Shown: piece after piece, positions 7,333-15,858 of the stretch | Layout of the letters: each line of letters starts with the position of its first letter | Numbering within the stretch: position 1 is the stretch's first letter | NCBI GenBank assembly: GCA_020634855.1 | Contig: JACKAU010000006.1 | Location: 62,001 to 126,000 of the forward strand | Length of the DNA: 64,000 nucleotides | Direction of reading: 5' to 3' | DNA from: Anaerolineales bacterium | GTDB taxonomy: Bacteria > Chloroflexota > Anaerolineae > 4572-78 > J111 | Position numbers and translations under genes: made by a program | Notes under the pieces: generated by a model | What the model saw: the letters and a program-made list of their open reading frames with translations, nothing else | What the model was told of the DNA's origin: nothing | The model's database searches: none

Positions 7333-9951
7333 TTACTGATTTGACGTTTTAATCACCGCTTCCAAGCGCTCCAAGCCGCGTTTAGCCCCGGCTATAGCCG
7401 TGGGGTCCGACAGTGACAAGACTTTTTGCCCGGTTAAGACGCGCCACATCGCTTGGCCGGCCGCCCATCCGGCTGGCGGCAGCGATCCCTTAGCCAGTCG
7501 ACGAACCCCCTGCCCCAACACGCCCAGCGCCAACAGATCATCCAGTTCTTGCCAATCATCGGTGTTGGGATCCGGCATTTCATTGACCAGCCACTCGATT
7601 CGTTCGGCTTCATCTGCCGCCAGCCAGTGGCGTAACTTCTCATTACGGATTAATTGAATCTGGTTCTGACTTAATACGGGCGTTCCCCGCGAACGCCGCT
7701 GGGCGAAGTGACGGGCTAAGCGAGTGCTGCGCCGGCCTCGCGTATGTTCTTGGGTCCACATCACTTCGGCCAGGGCGTTGTCTTTTTGCCCATTTCGCCA
7801 CCACAGCCAGGCCGCTCTGACGCCAAACTGCCGGCCTTGCTGCCTAATCGGCTCCGGCTGCTCGCCGACCGTACACCACAGCCGGTAAATATGCCAAGCT
7901 CGCGCTTCCAACGATGGTTGCTCGGTCAATTGGGCTAACTCAACCAAACGCTGGACGTGGGCTTCCGGCAAACTGTCCGGCCACTGCCGCAGCATACTGT
8001 AACTGACCAGATTGAACCAATAGAAGAGCCGGTGGAGCGCAGCCTGCTCTGCCTCAGTTACCGGTAAGCCCTGAGCTAGCGCCATTTGCGCTTGATTCAT
8101 CATCTCAAGGGCCGCCTGCCGGTCCTCAAGAATGAGGTGTATTCCGGCGAGCCGCAGTTTGGCCCGACTGCTTGAAAGGTGATACTGCTCCGCCTGCGCC
8201 AGTTCGTCCGCCTGAGTGAAAGCAGCGACAGCAGCTACATAATGTTCGTCGAGCAAATACAGATCGCCTAGTAGTTCGAACCACATCCCTCGGTAAATGG
8301 TCTCTGCTTCATTAACATAGGTTTCAACGGCTTGAATCAAAGGCCCGCCCACCGCTTCGAGGAGGGCCGGTCGGTCACCATAGGCCAGTAAGGCCGCTAT
8401 AGCCGCCAGTTCACGGTCATAGGTAGCGGCCCATCTGACCGCCGCGACAACATCAACCCAACTTTGGTCCAAATGGGGGGCGGATTGGGCGGCATCCTCT
8501 AAGATCTGGGGCTGGTATAGGCGGCGGCGAATGTAGTAGGCCGTATGTCGTTGATAAGGTTGCTGGTGGCCGGCCGGTAAGGTCAATATGTTTTGCCGGG
8601 CGTAGTCACGGAGCAGCGGGTGGAGCTGATAGGTTGCACCCTCGCGCTTGAGCAAGGCCAGACTATGCAGGCGACGTAAGCGTCGATGGGCGTCCTTCAA
8701 GGGGATTTCCCAGACAGCAGCGCTGGCATCGACCTCAAAATGACCGGCGAAGCAGCCCAACTGGATAAAGCCTTGACGATCGGACTCGGTCAGGTGGGAT
8801 AAACTGCGTTCAAAGCAGCGCAGCAGACCATCGTGAGGCGTCTGCGGGTCGTCGAGATCGAACTGGCCTAAATCGATATGATCGTGGGCAAAGGAGGTGC
8901 GCAACTGGGTGACGGTTTCACCCTCCCGCAGGCGCGCGCCGAACAGCTTGAGCGCCAACGGCAAACCGCCCGAACGATGCACGAGATCGCTCAGCCCCTC
9001 GCCATTTTCAGCCGAATAATCAGCCCAACGCACCAGCAGATTTAACCCTTCAGTGGGAGACATCCCCTTGATCGGAATTAAGGGCGACTCTAACACATCG
9101 GCGACTTTACGATAGCGAGTAGTGATCAGCAAGCAACCGGACGGCCCGGTCACCTGCAAATAGGCCAAGTCCGAGGTAAAGCTGACATTGTCTATCATCA
9201 GCAAACAACGCTTTCCGGCCAGCAAGGTCCGCAATTGCCCCGCTCTTTCGGCCAGAGACCCGCCCGGCAAGACGACGCCCAAACTGTGCGCAATGTGGAG
9301 CTGCGCCTCACTAACGGCGGCCTGGGGCGACACCTCCTCCGGCAGTTCTACCCAAATTTGCCCGTCAGGAAATTGATCGGCCAGGTTGGCCGCCAGCCAG
9401 GCCATTAGCACACTTTTACCGGCGCCACCGGCGCCCCATAAAACCAGCGCCGGGACATGCGCCTCCCTGATCTGACGGCGTAACTGACTCTGTTCGACCG
9501 GGCGCTCGATATAGAAAACAGGTAGGGCCGGGGTCTCGGCGGGTGGAGTGGGTGCGATAGAAGGTGGGGATTGATTGACTTGGGAGCGATGGGCCACGCC
9601 GACTTGCTGACTGCGTTCGGTCAAGTAGGCGTCCGCAACAGCAGCCAATTCAGGCCAAGTCTGGAATGGCACATCCTGATAATGATACTGTATGGCTCGA
9701 TTGAGTTGCGTCAGTAAGTGGCGGCGATCGGTCTCCGAGCGATCTCTTTTTTCCGCTACCAATCTCACCAAACAGGCTAAATATCCTAATGACGGCTTTA
9801 AATCTTCATTTTCATAACGCACGACCGTTGAACGGTTCAAATGAAAATAGTCGGCGGCTTGCCGCTGCGAAGTAAAAACCGTCGTCCGCAGTATTCCGGC
9901 AAAACCGGCCAAATCATCATTATAAGTGGGTAACGTATTAGGGCGAGGCAT
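7333..9951 (-). CDS. XRE-HTH NB-ARC (STAND) regulator
   Basis: An 872-aa signal-transduction ATPase. Residues about 28-50 form an XRE-type helix-turn-helix (SQRQAADYFHLNRSTVVRYENE). A linker rich in Pro leads to an NB-ARC module with P-loop GAGGAGKS (173-180), Walker B LLMIDNV (Asp254), the TTRYRK sensor and GLPLALKLFG. The C-terminal ~450 residues are helical repeats, the usual ligand-sensing half. STAND proteins switch from ADP- to ATP-bound oligomers on ligand binding; here the output should be transcription. It is divergent from a 51-codon secreted peptide gene, with palindromes in the shared promoter region, so that peptide gene is its most obvious target. The ligand is unknown. Confidence 0.85.
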   Translation of the reverse strand: MPRPNTLPTYNDDLAGFAGILRTTVFTSQRQAADYFHLNRSTVVRYENEDLKPSLGYLACLVRLVAEKRDRSETDRRHLLTQLNRAIQYHYQDVPFQTWPELAAVADAYLTERSQQVGVAHRSQVNQSPPSIAPTPPAETPALPVFYIERPVEQSQLRRQIREAHVPALVLWGAGGAGKSVLMAWLAANLADQFPDGQIWVELPEEVSPQAAVSEAQLHIAHSLGVVLPGGSLAERAGQLRTLLAGKRCLLMIDNVSFTSDLAYLQVTGPSGCLLITTRYRKVADVLESPLIPIKGMSPTEGLNLLVRWADYSAENGEGLSDLVHRSGGLPLALKLFGARLREGETVTQLRTSFAHDHIDLGQFDLDDPQTPHDGLLRCFERSLSHLTESDRQGFIQLGCFAGHFEVDASAAVWEIPLKDAHRRLRRLHSLALLKREGATYQLHPLLRDYARQNILTLPAGHQQPYQRHTAYYIRRRLYQPQILEDAAQSAPHLDQSWVDVVAAVRWAATYDRELAAIAALLAYGDRPALLEAVGGPLIQAVETYVNEAETIYRGMWFELLGDLYLLDEHYVAAVAAFTQADELAQAEQYHLSSSRAKLRLAGIHLILEDRQAALEMMNQAQMALAQGLPVTEAEQAALHRLFYWFNLVSYSMLRQWPDSLPEAHVQRLVELAQLTEQPSLEARAWHIYRLWCTVGEQPEPIRQQGRQFGVRAAWLWWRNGQKDNALAEVMWTQEHTRGRRSTRLARHFAQRRSRGTPVLSQNQIQLIRNEKLRHWLAADEAERIEWLVNEMPDPNTDDWQELDDLLALGVLGQGVRRLAKGSLPPAGWAAGQAMWRVLTGQKVLSLSDPTAIAGAKRGLERLEAVIKTSNQ

Positions 9952-10066
9952 CCGTCTTTATCCAATTACTCACTTGTCGCGCACCTGTGCCGCACAGGCT
10001 GATATGCTTGAACTAAATTAAATGATGGTCGGTCCGAACATCCTCAATCAAAATCGGGCTGTGGAT

Positions 10067-10095
10067 TATTCGCGAATAGGCTGAGTTTCTCAGCC
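10067..10095. promoter_or_regulatory. Palindromes in divergent promoter region
   Basis: A perfect 12-bp palindrome TATTCGCGAATA (10067-10078) is followed at once by a second inverted repeat GGCTGAG-TTT-CTCAGCC (10079-10095). They sit between the start of the HTH-NB-ARC gene (9951, minus) and the peptide gene (10145, plus). The first is a good shape for a dimeric HTH operator; the second could be an operator or a leader hairpin. No clear -10/-35 pair was identified nearby. Confidence 0.45.
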
Positions 10096-10144
10096 GAGAG
10101 TACTCTCATCTTGGCCCTCCTAGCGCTAAAATGGAGGTTTCAAG

Positions 10145-10300
10145 ATGTTGAAAAAGAGAATCATTGCGGTATTAACCGGGTTAGCTCTGCTGGCCGCCGT
10201 AGCCGGTTCGGTTGGCATTGTCGCCGACGAGGCAGGGCTGTCGGTGACAGCGCCGGCTCATGCGTGTTCGCATCCTGGAAATTCGGGAGGTGGATGCTAA
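10145..10300 (+). CDS. Small secreted Cys/Gly peptide precursor
   Basis: A 51-aa frame with a textbook ribosome site (GGAGG at 10133-10137, seven bases before ATG). The N-terminus is MLKKRIIAVLTGLALLAAVA, a clear signal peptide; a short polar region and PAHA follow, then the tail CSHPGNSGGGC, with a Cys at each end. PAHA-C looks like a signal peptidase I site (AHA), which would release an 11-residue peptide bounded by two cysteines; with the later membrane region another cut is possible. It is followed by a strong hairpin. It lies between two STAND loci and may be a signal peptide sensed by one of them. No known bacteriocin leader or lasso/lanthipeptide enzyme gene is nearby. Confidence 0.65.
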   Translation: MLKKRIIAVLTGLALLAAVAGSVGIVADEAGLSVTAPAHACSHPGNSGGGC

Positions 10301-10320
10301 CGATTAATTAACCTATAAAA

Positions 10321-10365
10321 TCATTACAGCCTGACTGAGCTTTTTATTCAGTCAAGCTGTAATGA
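10321..10365. terminator. Bidirectional hairpin overlapping a gene end
   Basis: Arms TCATTACAGCCTGACTGA (10321-10338) and TCAGTCAAGCTGTAATGA (10348-10365) pair over 18 bp with one mismatch and a T-rich 9-base loop. It ends transcription of the small peptide gene. The right arm is also the last codons (HYSLTE) of the minus-strand TPR gene, so coding and terminator signals overlap. U-runs outside the stem are weak. Confidence 0.6.
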
Positions 10366-11549
10366 TACTTTTGCAAAATAGTATTTAAATACGGATCTTG
10401 GAAATGGGGCAGATATCGCGCCTTGATCGCTTTTAACTCCTTCAACTTGGCCGTGACTTGAGCATGATCTTGTCGCATAAATTCATACTCAATCAAACCG
10501 GCCAGCGCCTTCAATTCGCCCTGTCGGTTGTCTAACTTACGCCAGGTATTCAGCGATTTTTGCAGAAATTGGCCCCCTTCAAGTGCTCGACCTTGCTCAA
10601 GATAAGCTATCCCTAAATTGCTCCAAGCCTGAGCTAATCCGGATAGATTTGAGTACTTCTGGTAAATAGCTTCTGCGCTTCGAATACAATGTTCTGCTTC
10701 CGCGAGATTACCGTTGTATTGATGGATGATGCCCCTGTTCATGTAAATTGTGGCAAGTTCAAGTTCATCTCCGGTCAATTGGGCATAATTGGCAGCGTCT
10801 TGAAAGCAATGCAAAGCTTGGGTGAGTTGTCGGCTAAGGATATAAAGGGTACCCAGGTTAATGAGACCACGCATCAAACCATGATGGTCATTCATCTTCT
10901 CCCAGATAGCACACGCCGATTCTAGATGCAACTGGGCCTTATGCCAGATACCCTGCCATGTAAATAGAACACCCAAATGATTATGGGTATGGGCTTGACC
11001 GTGCTCGTTCTTGATTTGCTCAAATAGATCAAGGGCATAACAACATAACACCTTTGCCCGGAACCATCGGCCTAATTCGATATATAAGTATCCCAGATTT
11101 GTACAGGCGCGCCCTTCATTATATCGACTGCCAGCTTGCCGGGCGAAATTGATAGCCCATCGATAATGGTGAATTGTCTGTTTTATTTTGCTTTGCCGTT
11201 GTAATAGTCGAGCCAGTAGGAGCGAGAAGACAACGCATCTAGCTGCATCGTCACGTTGTTGGGCCTGGGCCAGGGCTTGATCGAGCACCTGCTGCCAGAC
11301 AGCCCAATAGCCGCGCCGTTCTATATAGGGCGATAGCGTTTCGATCAGTTGGTAAACCGCCGGCCAGGCTTCAGGCACGGTCAGACCATAGAGAATGGCC
11401 CGGACAAGACCCTCCCGCTCCTGGTCGAGCGCCTCGACTTCGAGCGATTGCACGGCAGGATTATTTTGCCAATAGGCGATATTAGTCAATACAGCCGTTA
11501 TAAAAAAATCGGTGTAGTTGGATGCATCGGTCAAGGTGTCTTGGGCCAT
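10344..11549 (-). CDS. TPR-repeat protein, partner of the NB-ARC ATPase
   Basis: A 401-aa all-helical protein of tetratricopeptide repeats (for example NEGRACTNLGYLYIELGRWF, HNHLGVLFTWQGIWHKAQLHLE, WSNLGIAYLEQGRALEGGQF). No signal peptide or membrane segment. Its ATG lies inside the end of the upstream NB-ARC gene (19-bp overlap), so the two are translationally coupled and together make the NB-ARC + TPR architecture usually found in one STAND polypeptide. The TPR half would be the sensor. A past frameshift that split one gene is as likely as a true two-gene design. Confidence 0.8.
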   Translation of the reverse strand: MAQDTLTDASNYTDFFITAVLTNIAYWQNNPAVQSLEVEALDQEREGLVRAILYGLTVPEAWPAVYQLIETLSPYIERRGYWAVWQQVLDQALAQAQQRDDAARCVVFSLLLARLLQRQSKIKQTIHHYRWAINFARQAGSRYNEGRACTNLGYLYIELGRWFRAKVLCCYALDLFEQIKNEHGQAHTHNHLGVLFTWQGIWHKAQLHLESACAIWEKMNDHHGLMRGLINLGTLYILSRQLTQALHCFQDAANYAQLTGDELELATIYMNRGIIHQYNGNLAEAEHCIRSAEAIYQKYSNLSGLAQAWSNLGIAYLEQGRALEGGQFLQKSLNTWRKLDNRQGELKALAGLIEYEFMRQDHAQVTAKLKELKAIKARYLPHFQDPYLNTILQKYHYSLTE

Positions 11550-12976
11550 TTGACAACTTCATTGAGCAAAAACGTTTCGGTTAATCGATGAATACGGTAG
11601 CGACGCTGATCGATAGTACCGCTGACCTCCAGTAAAGAGAGCGTGATCAACTGCGCCAGGGCATCGTGTAGGTCGCCCATAGTTAATTGAGCGGTGGTCG
11701 CCAGTTGATCGATGGTACCATTTTGCACCAACGGCATGACCAACAGCAGTTGGCGGCTGCTCTCAGCTAGCACGGACCAGGCTTGCCAATAGATAAAGGT
11801 GTACAGATCGTCCACTTTTTTGCCCTGAGCTTGCCGCAGGCTGTCGAGCACCTGTGAAAGAGGCAGGCTGTGCAGTTGGCCAATCACCAGCTTGAGGGCC
11901 AACGGATGGCCGCCGACAACCTGATAGATGCGCCCCAACTGCTCATCCGAAGCTTCAGCCAACGAGGTCATGTGGCGCAGTCCAGCCTCGTGCCTGAGCA
12001 GATCAAACGAGTCGGCCCGACTCAATTCGGTCAGGCGGATCGAGGCGAGGCCGGCCTGCGGCGGCATCACCCGGCTGGTCAGCAAAAATTTGGACGGGTT
12101 GGCCAGACGGGCCAGCAGCGGCAGCAGCGACTCGAAATCAACGATGGTCTCCAGGTTATCGATGACCACCAGATGAGGCTGCGCTTTCAGCCGCTCGGTG
12201 AGCAATGCCATTTTTTGCTGGGGCGAAACCATTTCGGGCGATTCCTCGCCCAGTTGGGCCAATAAATGGTCGATCAGGTTTTCGCTGTCGAGAGCGGGTT
12301 GGGCGGTGGGTTGCAGACCCAGACCGGGCCAAAACTCTTGCTGCTTGGCGCTGACCCAGGCTATCTGTTGAAAATGATGGGTCAAAGCCACCCGCCGAAT
12401 GACGGCATTGGCCAGAGCTGTTTTACCGATACCGCCCAGCCCCTCGACCGCGACCAACCAGGCCGGTTCCGGCGACAGTAGGGCGTCGCCAACGCGCTTC
12501 TGGTAGGGATCGATACCAAACAGATCGACGGGAGCGGGCAGGTTGAGGCGCTGCTCCAACGCAGAAATGACCGCCTGTCGGGCCTGGCGTTCTTGACCGG
12601 CCAGAATATTGGTCAATTGCTCGATGGCCTGCCGTTGTTTTTTATGAGCCGTGGCTTCGGCTATGTTTTTCTCATTGGCAACGACGGCGACGGGGGTGTT
12701 TTCCAAAAATCGACGCCGCAGCAGATCGGCCAAAAAAGCATCATAGCGATCTTTCATCACCGTTAGGGCTTGCAGCAGCAGATCGTTGGTAAGCCGACGG
12801 GCGTTGGCGGAGCGGGTCTGGCTGGCCTGGTGAAAAAGATACAGGTGGCTGAGCGGGCTGGTATCATCGTTAGGCTTGCTCCACAGTTTGAGCGCCTCAT
12901 GAACCCCCGCTCGCAGGTGCGGCAGCGAAATATGGGTGGGCTGAAACAAGAATCTCTCTCCTCTAATGGGTGGCAA
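11531..12976 (-). CDS. NB-ARC (STAND) ATPase lacking its own sensor repeats
   Basis: A 481-aa ATPase. The first ~150 residues are helical without a recognisable HTH (… LLLQALTVMKDRYDAFLADLLRRRFLE …). The NB-ARC module follows: P-loop GLGGIGKT (179-186), Walker B LVVIDNLE (Asp273), LLTSR sensor, GGHPLALKL, and a winged-helix end (… LSLLEVSGTIDQRRYRIHRLTETFL). It ends abruptly where most STAND proteins start their repeat sensor; that part is on the next gene (19-bp overlap). It probably acts with the TPR protein as a two-chain switch. The effector is unclear: the N-terminal helical region may serve it. Confidence 0.8.
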   Translation of the reverse strand: MPPIRGERFLFQPTHISLPHLRAGVHEALKLWSKPNDDTSPLSHLYLFHQASQTRSANARRLTNDLLLQALTVMKDRYDAFLADLLRRRFLENTPVAVVANEKNIAEATAHKKQRQAIEQLTNILAGQERQARQAVISALEQRLNLPAPVDLFGIDPYQKRVGDALLSPEPAWLVAVEGLGGIGKTALANAVIRRVALTHHFQQIAWVSAKQQEFWPGLGLQPTAQPALDSENLIDHLLAQLGEESPEMVSPQQKMALLTERLKAQPHLVVIDNLETIVDFESLLPLLARLANPSKFLLTSRVMPPQAGLASIRLTELSRADSFDLLRHEAGLRHMTSLAEASDEQLGRIYQVVGGHPLALKLVIGQLHSLPLSQVLDSLRQAQGKKVDDLYTFIYWQAWSVLAESSRQLLLVMPLVQNGTIDQLATTAQLTMGDLHDALAQLITLSLLEVSGTIDQRRYRIHRLTETFLLNEVVKWPKTP

Positions 12977-13159
12977 CAGCGTTCAGGGTTTAACATACCA
13001 TATCTGAACAGCAAAATCAACCGGTAATAGAGATTTGGGCCAGGCCCAGGATAGTTTTCGACCAAAATCGTAGAGACATTGGCTAGGTCACAGCCATAGT
13101 TTATGCGGTATCCTAGCTGGCAAAGTTCGCCAACAAGGCGATCCCTCAACAAAGGACTT

Positions 13160-13597
13160 ATGATGCCCAAACGTGACTCAACCATCTTGGTCCTCTGGGC
13201 AGACGGCTTTCAGGAAGCCACCGCCACGATCTTTGTGACCGAACTCCGCCGGGCCGGAGTGAGGGTCAAAGTCATCGGCTCAACACGACAACAAATTAAA
13301 GGCAGTTACGGACTGGCCATCGCTCCCGACCTGACTCTGACTCAAGCTGAACCGCTCCTGCTCCAGACTACTCACGTGATTATTCCAACGACGTTAGCCG
13401 CTGTCCAACGCTTAAAAAACGATCCCTGCCTGGCCGCGTTTTTTGAGCAGATCGACCGGTTGCACATCCCTGTTTTAATTGGCGGTGATGTCTCCGGAGC
13501 GCGCCTGTTTCTCAAGAGCACCGTTACGATCTTCCCCGCCGACAGCGAGGCCCTGGTGGCGTTCGCGCGGCGGGTGGCGGGGGAGTCAGGAATGTGA
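13160..13597 (+). CDS. DJ-1/PfpI-like protein without nucleophile cysteine
   Basis: A 145-aa protein of the class I glutamine amidotransferase-like/DJ-1 fold: STILVLWADGFQEATATIFVTELRRAGVRVKVIG is the family's first strand and the conserved Glu. The usual nucleophile elbow (A-x-C-x-G) is replaced by VLIGGDVSGARLF, with no Cys, so a normal DJ-1 protease or deglycase reaction is unlikely. The frame is open from 13103, but ATG 13160 follows AAAGGA and starts at the domain boundary; ATG 13163 is also possible. It is divergent from the NB-ARC gene. The role may be non-catalytic binding. Confidence 0.7.
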   Translation: MMPKRDSTILVLWADGFQEATATIFVTELRRAGVRVKVIGSTRQQIKGSYGLAIAPDLTLTQAEPLLLQTTHVIIPTTLAAVQRLKNDPCLAAFFEQIDRLHIPVLIGGDVSGARLFLKSTVTIFPADSEALVAFARRVAGESGM

Positions 13598-13703
13598 GAC
13601 AGGAATATAAGGGGAGGTTACACCGAAAGAGAAATCCAGAAAAATTGTTTTAATCAATAGGCACTAAGCCTCGTTCAACAAAATATTTGGGAGGATATTT
13701 ACA

Positions 13704-15248
13704 ATGAGTAAAACAAAATTATTTGGCCTCAAAACAGTCATAGGCCTGTTGGGTCTCATTATAATTTTAACGTTCTACGGCTCAGGGAAAGAAGTTAATG
13801 CAGCGCAGGTCGATGTACCTCCACTCAAACAACAAAAGCAAAGTCCTGATCCCTCAGAAAAAGTCTATACACCGCTTCAACAAGCCTTAAAACAGACATT
13901 TGCTAAACGCAGTCGATCAGGGTTGCCCGGACCGGCATCGGTTACTTACGAAAATGATGTGGCCGTAACACCGAAACCTCAAGGGATTGATGGCCCACCC
14001 CAGGAATTCATTGTGACCGCCAAAACGGTGCTTGAATTTGACAATCCCAAACAAGCCGGACTGGACAAATGGCCAGACACGATTGTGGCTGATCACCCCT
14101 TTACGCAGGGTAATGGCGTTATCGTCCCTGGCGACTACAGTGACAACATTAAAGACTTTTTGGCCGCAGAGTTACCCGGTATTTGGGATCAGTACGAGTT
14201 CGGCTATGAGCCGCGCCGGTACATTTTCAGGGAGACTTACAAAATCACGTATCCCGCCGAGTCGGCGCCAAAGCTGCCGCTGCCGCCGATCACTACGGCC
14301 GACTCAAGCGCTATTGAGGAAATTGTTTTCGGTTTTACCGAAACAGGGCCAAGAATCGATTACACCATCGATGAAGAGTGGGAAGAATGTTTCCTGGGGA
14401 TTTGTGTGACGCTCGCCGAAGTGAAAGCGGGCCTTGCCCTCGATTGGGATATTGGTTTGCGTCTGCCGGTAGACGTCAGCATGACCTCAGCAAATCCGCT
14501 GGTTTTCAATACTAGTTATCAACTAAGCTCGACGATTACCCCTTTAGATTGGACCGCAGCCCAATTCGAACAAGCCGGCCTAGAGGGGGCAAACGGTAAT
14601 GAGTTTTTGCTGAGATACGTCGTCTTTTTGGGGGTTCAAGCCGAAATTGTTGGAGTTGAGGCGATTGATTGGGGGATCGACGCCGAATTTGACGGCTCAG
14701 CCAGTTTTACCACCCCGTTCGGCCCCGGCACATCTTTTCCTTTACCTTCCTTAGAACTTTCGCCGGCTCAAACCGGCCTTCAATGGGACATCGTACCGTC
14801 TATTTTATCAGTTGGCATCGGCTTGACGATTAACCCCAGCCTCAGTCAGGGCGAGATCACGGCCAACTGGCAAGCCGTACCCGGCAGCGATGCGCAAGGC
14901 AACGGCTCATTGGCGTATCTCGATCCCCCCGCAAAGACGACTTTCGGCCCCGTCCTTGCCGGTGATTTTGGTTCTACCACCCAGGCCCACATTCGGTTAG
15001 ACGAATTTCAGTACGGTTTTGATCAATTCTTACTTGAACTCGGCGGCTTTCTAGAAATTGAAGTCTTGAGCTTCGACGCTGAGGTGGCAGATTTCGACAT
15101 CGTCGAGTTGGAACTAGATGACATCTCCGACGGTCCCTGGCTTGGGGTTCACCCGGAGACGAATGAGGCTGTGGATCATTGGGTTGAGGTGGCTGAAATA
15201 GGCCCCACTACCGATGGTGTTATCTATTTGCCTTTGATTAGGAGATAG
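13704..15248 (+). CDS. Large secreted protein with (Y)LPLIRR C-terminal tail
   Basis: A 514-aa exported protein: signal peptide (KTVIGLLGLIIILTFYGSG), then a Pro/Gln-rich segment and a long beta-rich body without membrane helices. It ends VIYLPLIRR, the same kind of tail seen at the ends of two other secreted proteins in this region (…IFLPIIVR and …VYLPVVIK). GGGAGGA sits 12 bases before the ATG. I do not recognise the domain family; repeated acidic and aromatic beta strands suggest a surface or matrix protein. It stands alone between the DJ-1-like and STAS genes. Confidence 0.7.
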   Translation: MSKTKLFGLKTVIGLLGLIIILTFYGSGKEVNAAQVDVPPLKQQKQSPDPSEKVYTPLQQALKQTFAKRSRSGLPGPASVTYENDVAVTPKPQGIDGPPQEFIVTAKTVLEFDNPKQAGLDKWPDTIVADHPFTQGNGVIVPGDYSDNIKDFLAAELPGIWDQYEFGYEPRRYIFRETYKITYPAESAPKLPLPPITTADSSAIEEIVFGFTETGPRIDYTIDEEWEECFLGICVTLAEVKAGLALDWDIGLRLPVDVSMTSANPLVFNTSYQLSSTITPLDWTAAQFEQAGLEGANGNEFLLRYVVFLGVQAEIVGVEAIDWGIDAEFDGSASFTTPFGPGTSFPLPSLELSPAQTGLQWDIVPSILSVGIGLTINPSLSQGEITANWQAVPGSDAQGNGSLAYLDPPAKTTFGPVLAGDFGSTTQAHIRLDEFQYGFDQFLLELGGFLEIEVLSFDAEVADFDIVELELDDISDGPWLGVHPETNEAVDHWVEVAEIGPTTDGVIYLPLIRR

Positions 15249-15324
15249 AGGGAAGGTGTTTCTGACAACTCATTTTGCTGTTTTAGCCCATAAAAAAACT
15301 AATCGATCAACATATCACAATACC

Positions 15325-15663
15325 ATGAACCTCAATCCCCTCAACGACACCCAAACCGAATGGCGCCTCACCCTCGGCGATGACATCGACCTGGAAACCT
15401 ACCGCCGCTTAGAGCAGCAAGAGGTTGACGCCGTATGTCAAACCCTGTTCCGGGCCGGGGCCGCCAAGCTCATCGTCGATTTGACGGCGAACAAACGGCT
15501 CGACTCGCTGGGGCTGCAACTGCTGCTGTTAATTTATAAGAAATGCGCCGAGCAAGATATGCAAATGGTCCTGCTTAATCCATCTAATCAGATCAGGCGC
15601 ATCCTGCGGATTTTACAGTTTGATCGGATTTTTGTCATTGAACAGGATGAGGGCGGATTGTAA
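15325..15663 (+). CDS. STAS-domain anti-sigma factor antagonist-like protein
   Basis: A 112-aa single STAS domain: beta strands TEWRLTLGDDIDL and AAKLIVDLTANKRLDSLGLQLLLLIYKKC match the anti-anti-sigma pattern, with Ser61 in RLDSLGLQL at the phosphorylation position. Such proteins bind anti-sigma kinases; none is adjacent. The frame is open from 15256, but ATG 15325 fits the domain start; no good Shine-Dalgarno sequence precedes either, so the start is uncertain. Confidence 0.75.
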   Translation: MNLNPLNDTQTEWRLTLGDDIDLETYRRLEQQEVDAVCQTLFRAGAAKLIVDLTANKRLDSLGLQLLLLIYKKCAEQDMQMVLLNPSNQIRRILRILQFDRIFVIEQDEGGL

Positions 15664-15716
15664 ATCAGTGTGTACAAAGTCAATGTCATTAAGTTAAGAC
15701 CTTGTAACGTAATATC

Positions 15717-15761
15717 TGACAGGTTTCCAAAGGTTTCGTTTGGCGTAAGCTGAGCGCCAAA
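15717..15761 (+). promoter_or_regulatory. Leader hairpin upstream of secreted peptidase gene
   Basis: In the 195-bp gap before the dockerin-like gene there is a TTTGGCG (15739-15745) / CGCCAAA (15755-15761) hairpin, preceded by TGACAGGTTTCCAAA (15718-15732). That 15-mer recurs at 37959-37973 before the acyl-CoA dehydrogenase operon. It is either a leader structure or part of a dispersed repeat. Confidence 0.3.
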
Positions 15762-15858
15762 TGGAGATCTGTTTACGCCGGAAAGTGCCGTATGAAACCG
15801 GTTAGGCAGCAATAAGATCATTTTAAGCATCACTTTATTAGGAAAAGAGAGGAAACTA

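Noticed and set aside
10111..10311. 66-codon plus-strand frame over the small peptide gene
   Set aside because: The 51-codon frame at 10145-10300 has the ribosome site and signal peptide; the 66-codon frame is basic, Trp/Arg-rich and unsupported.
12763..13185. 140-codon minus-strand frame upstream of the NB-ARC gene
   Set aside because: It overlaps the NB-ARC N-terminus out of frame and the DJ-1-like gene start, and has a Cys/Pro/Arg-rich composition typical of a shadow frame.
15717..15858. Possible riboswitch in the leader of the dockerin-like gene
   Set aside because: A hairpin and an ACCGGTTAGGC stretch are present, but no known riboswitch consensus could be matched.
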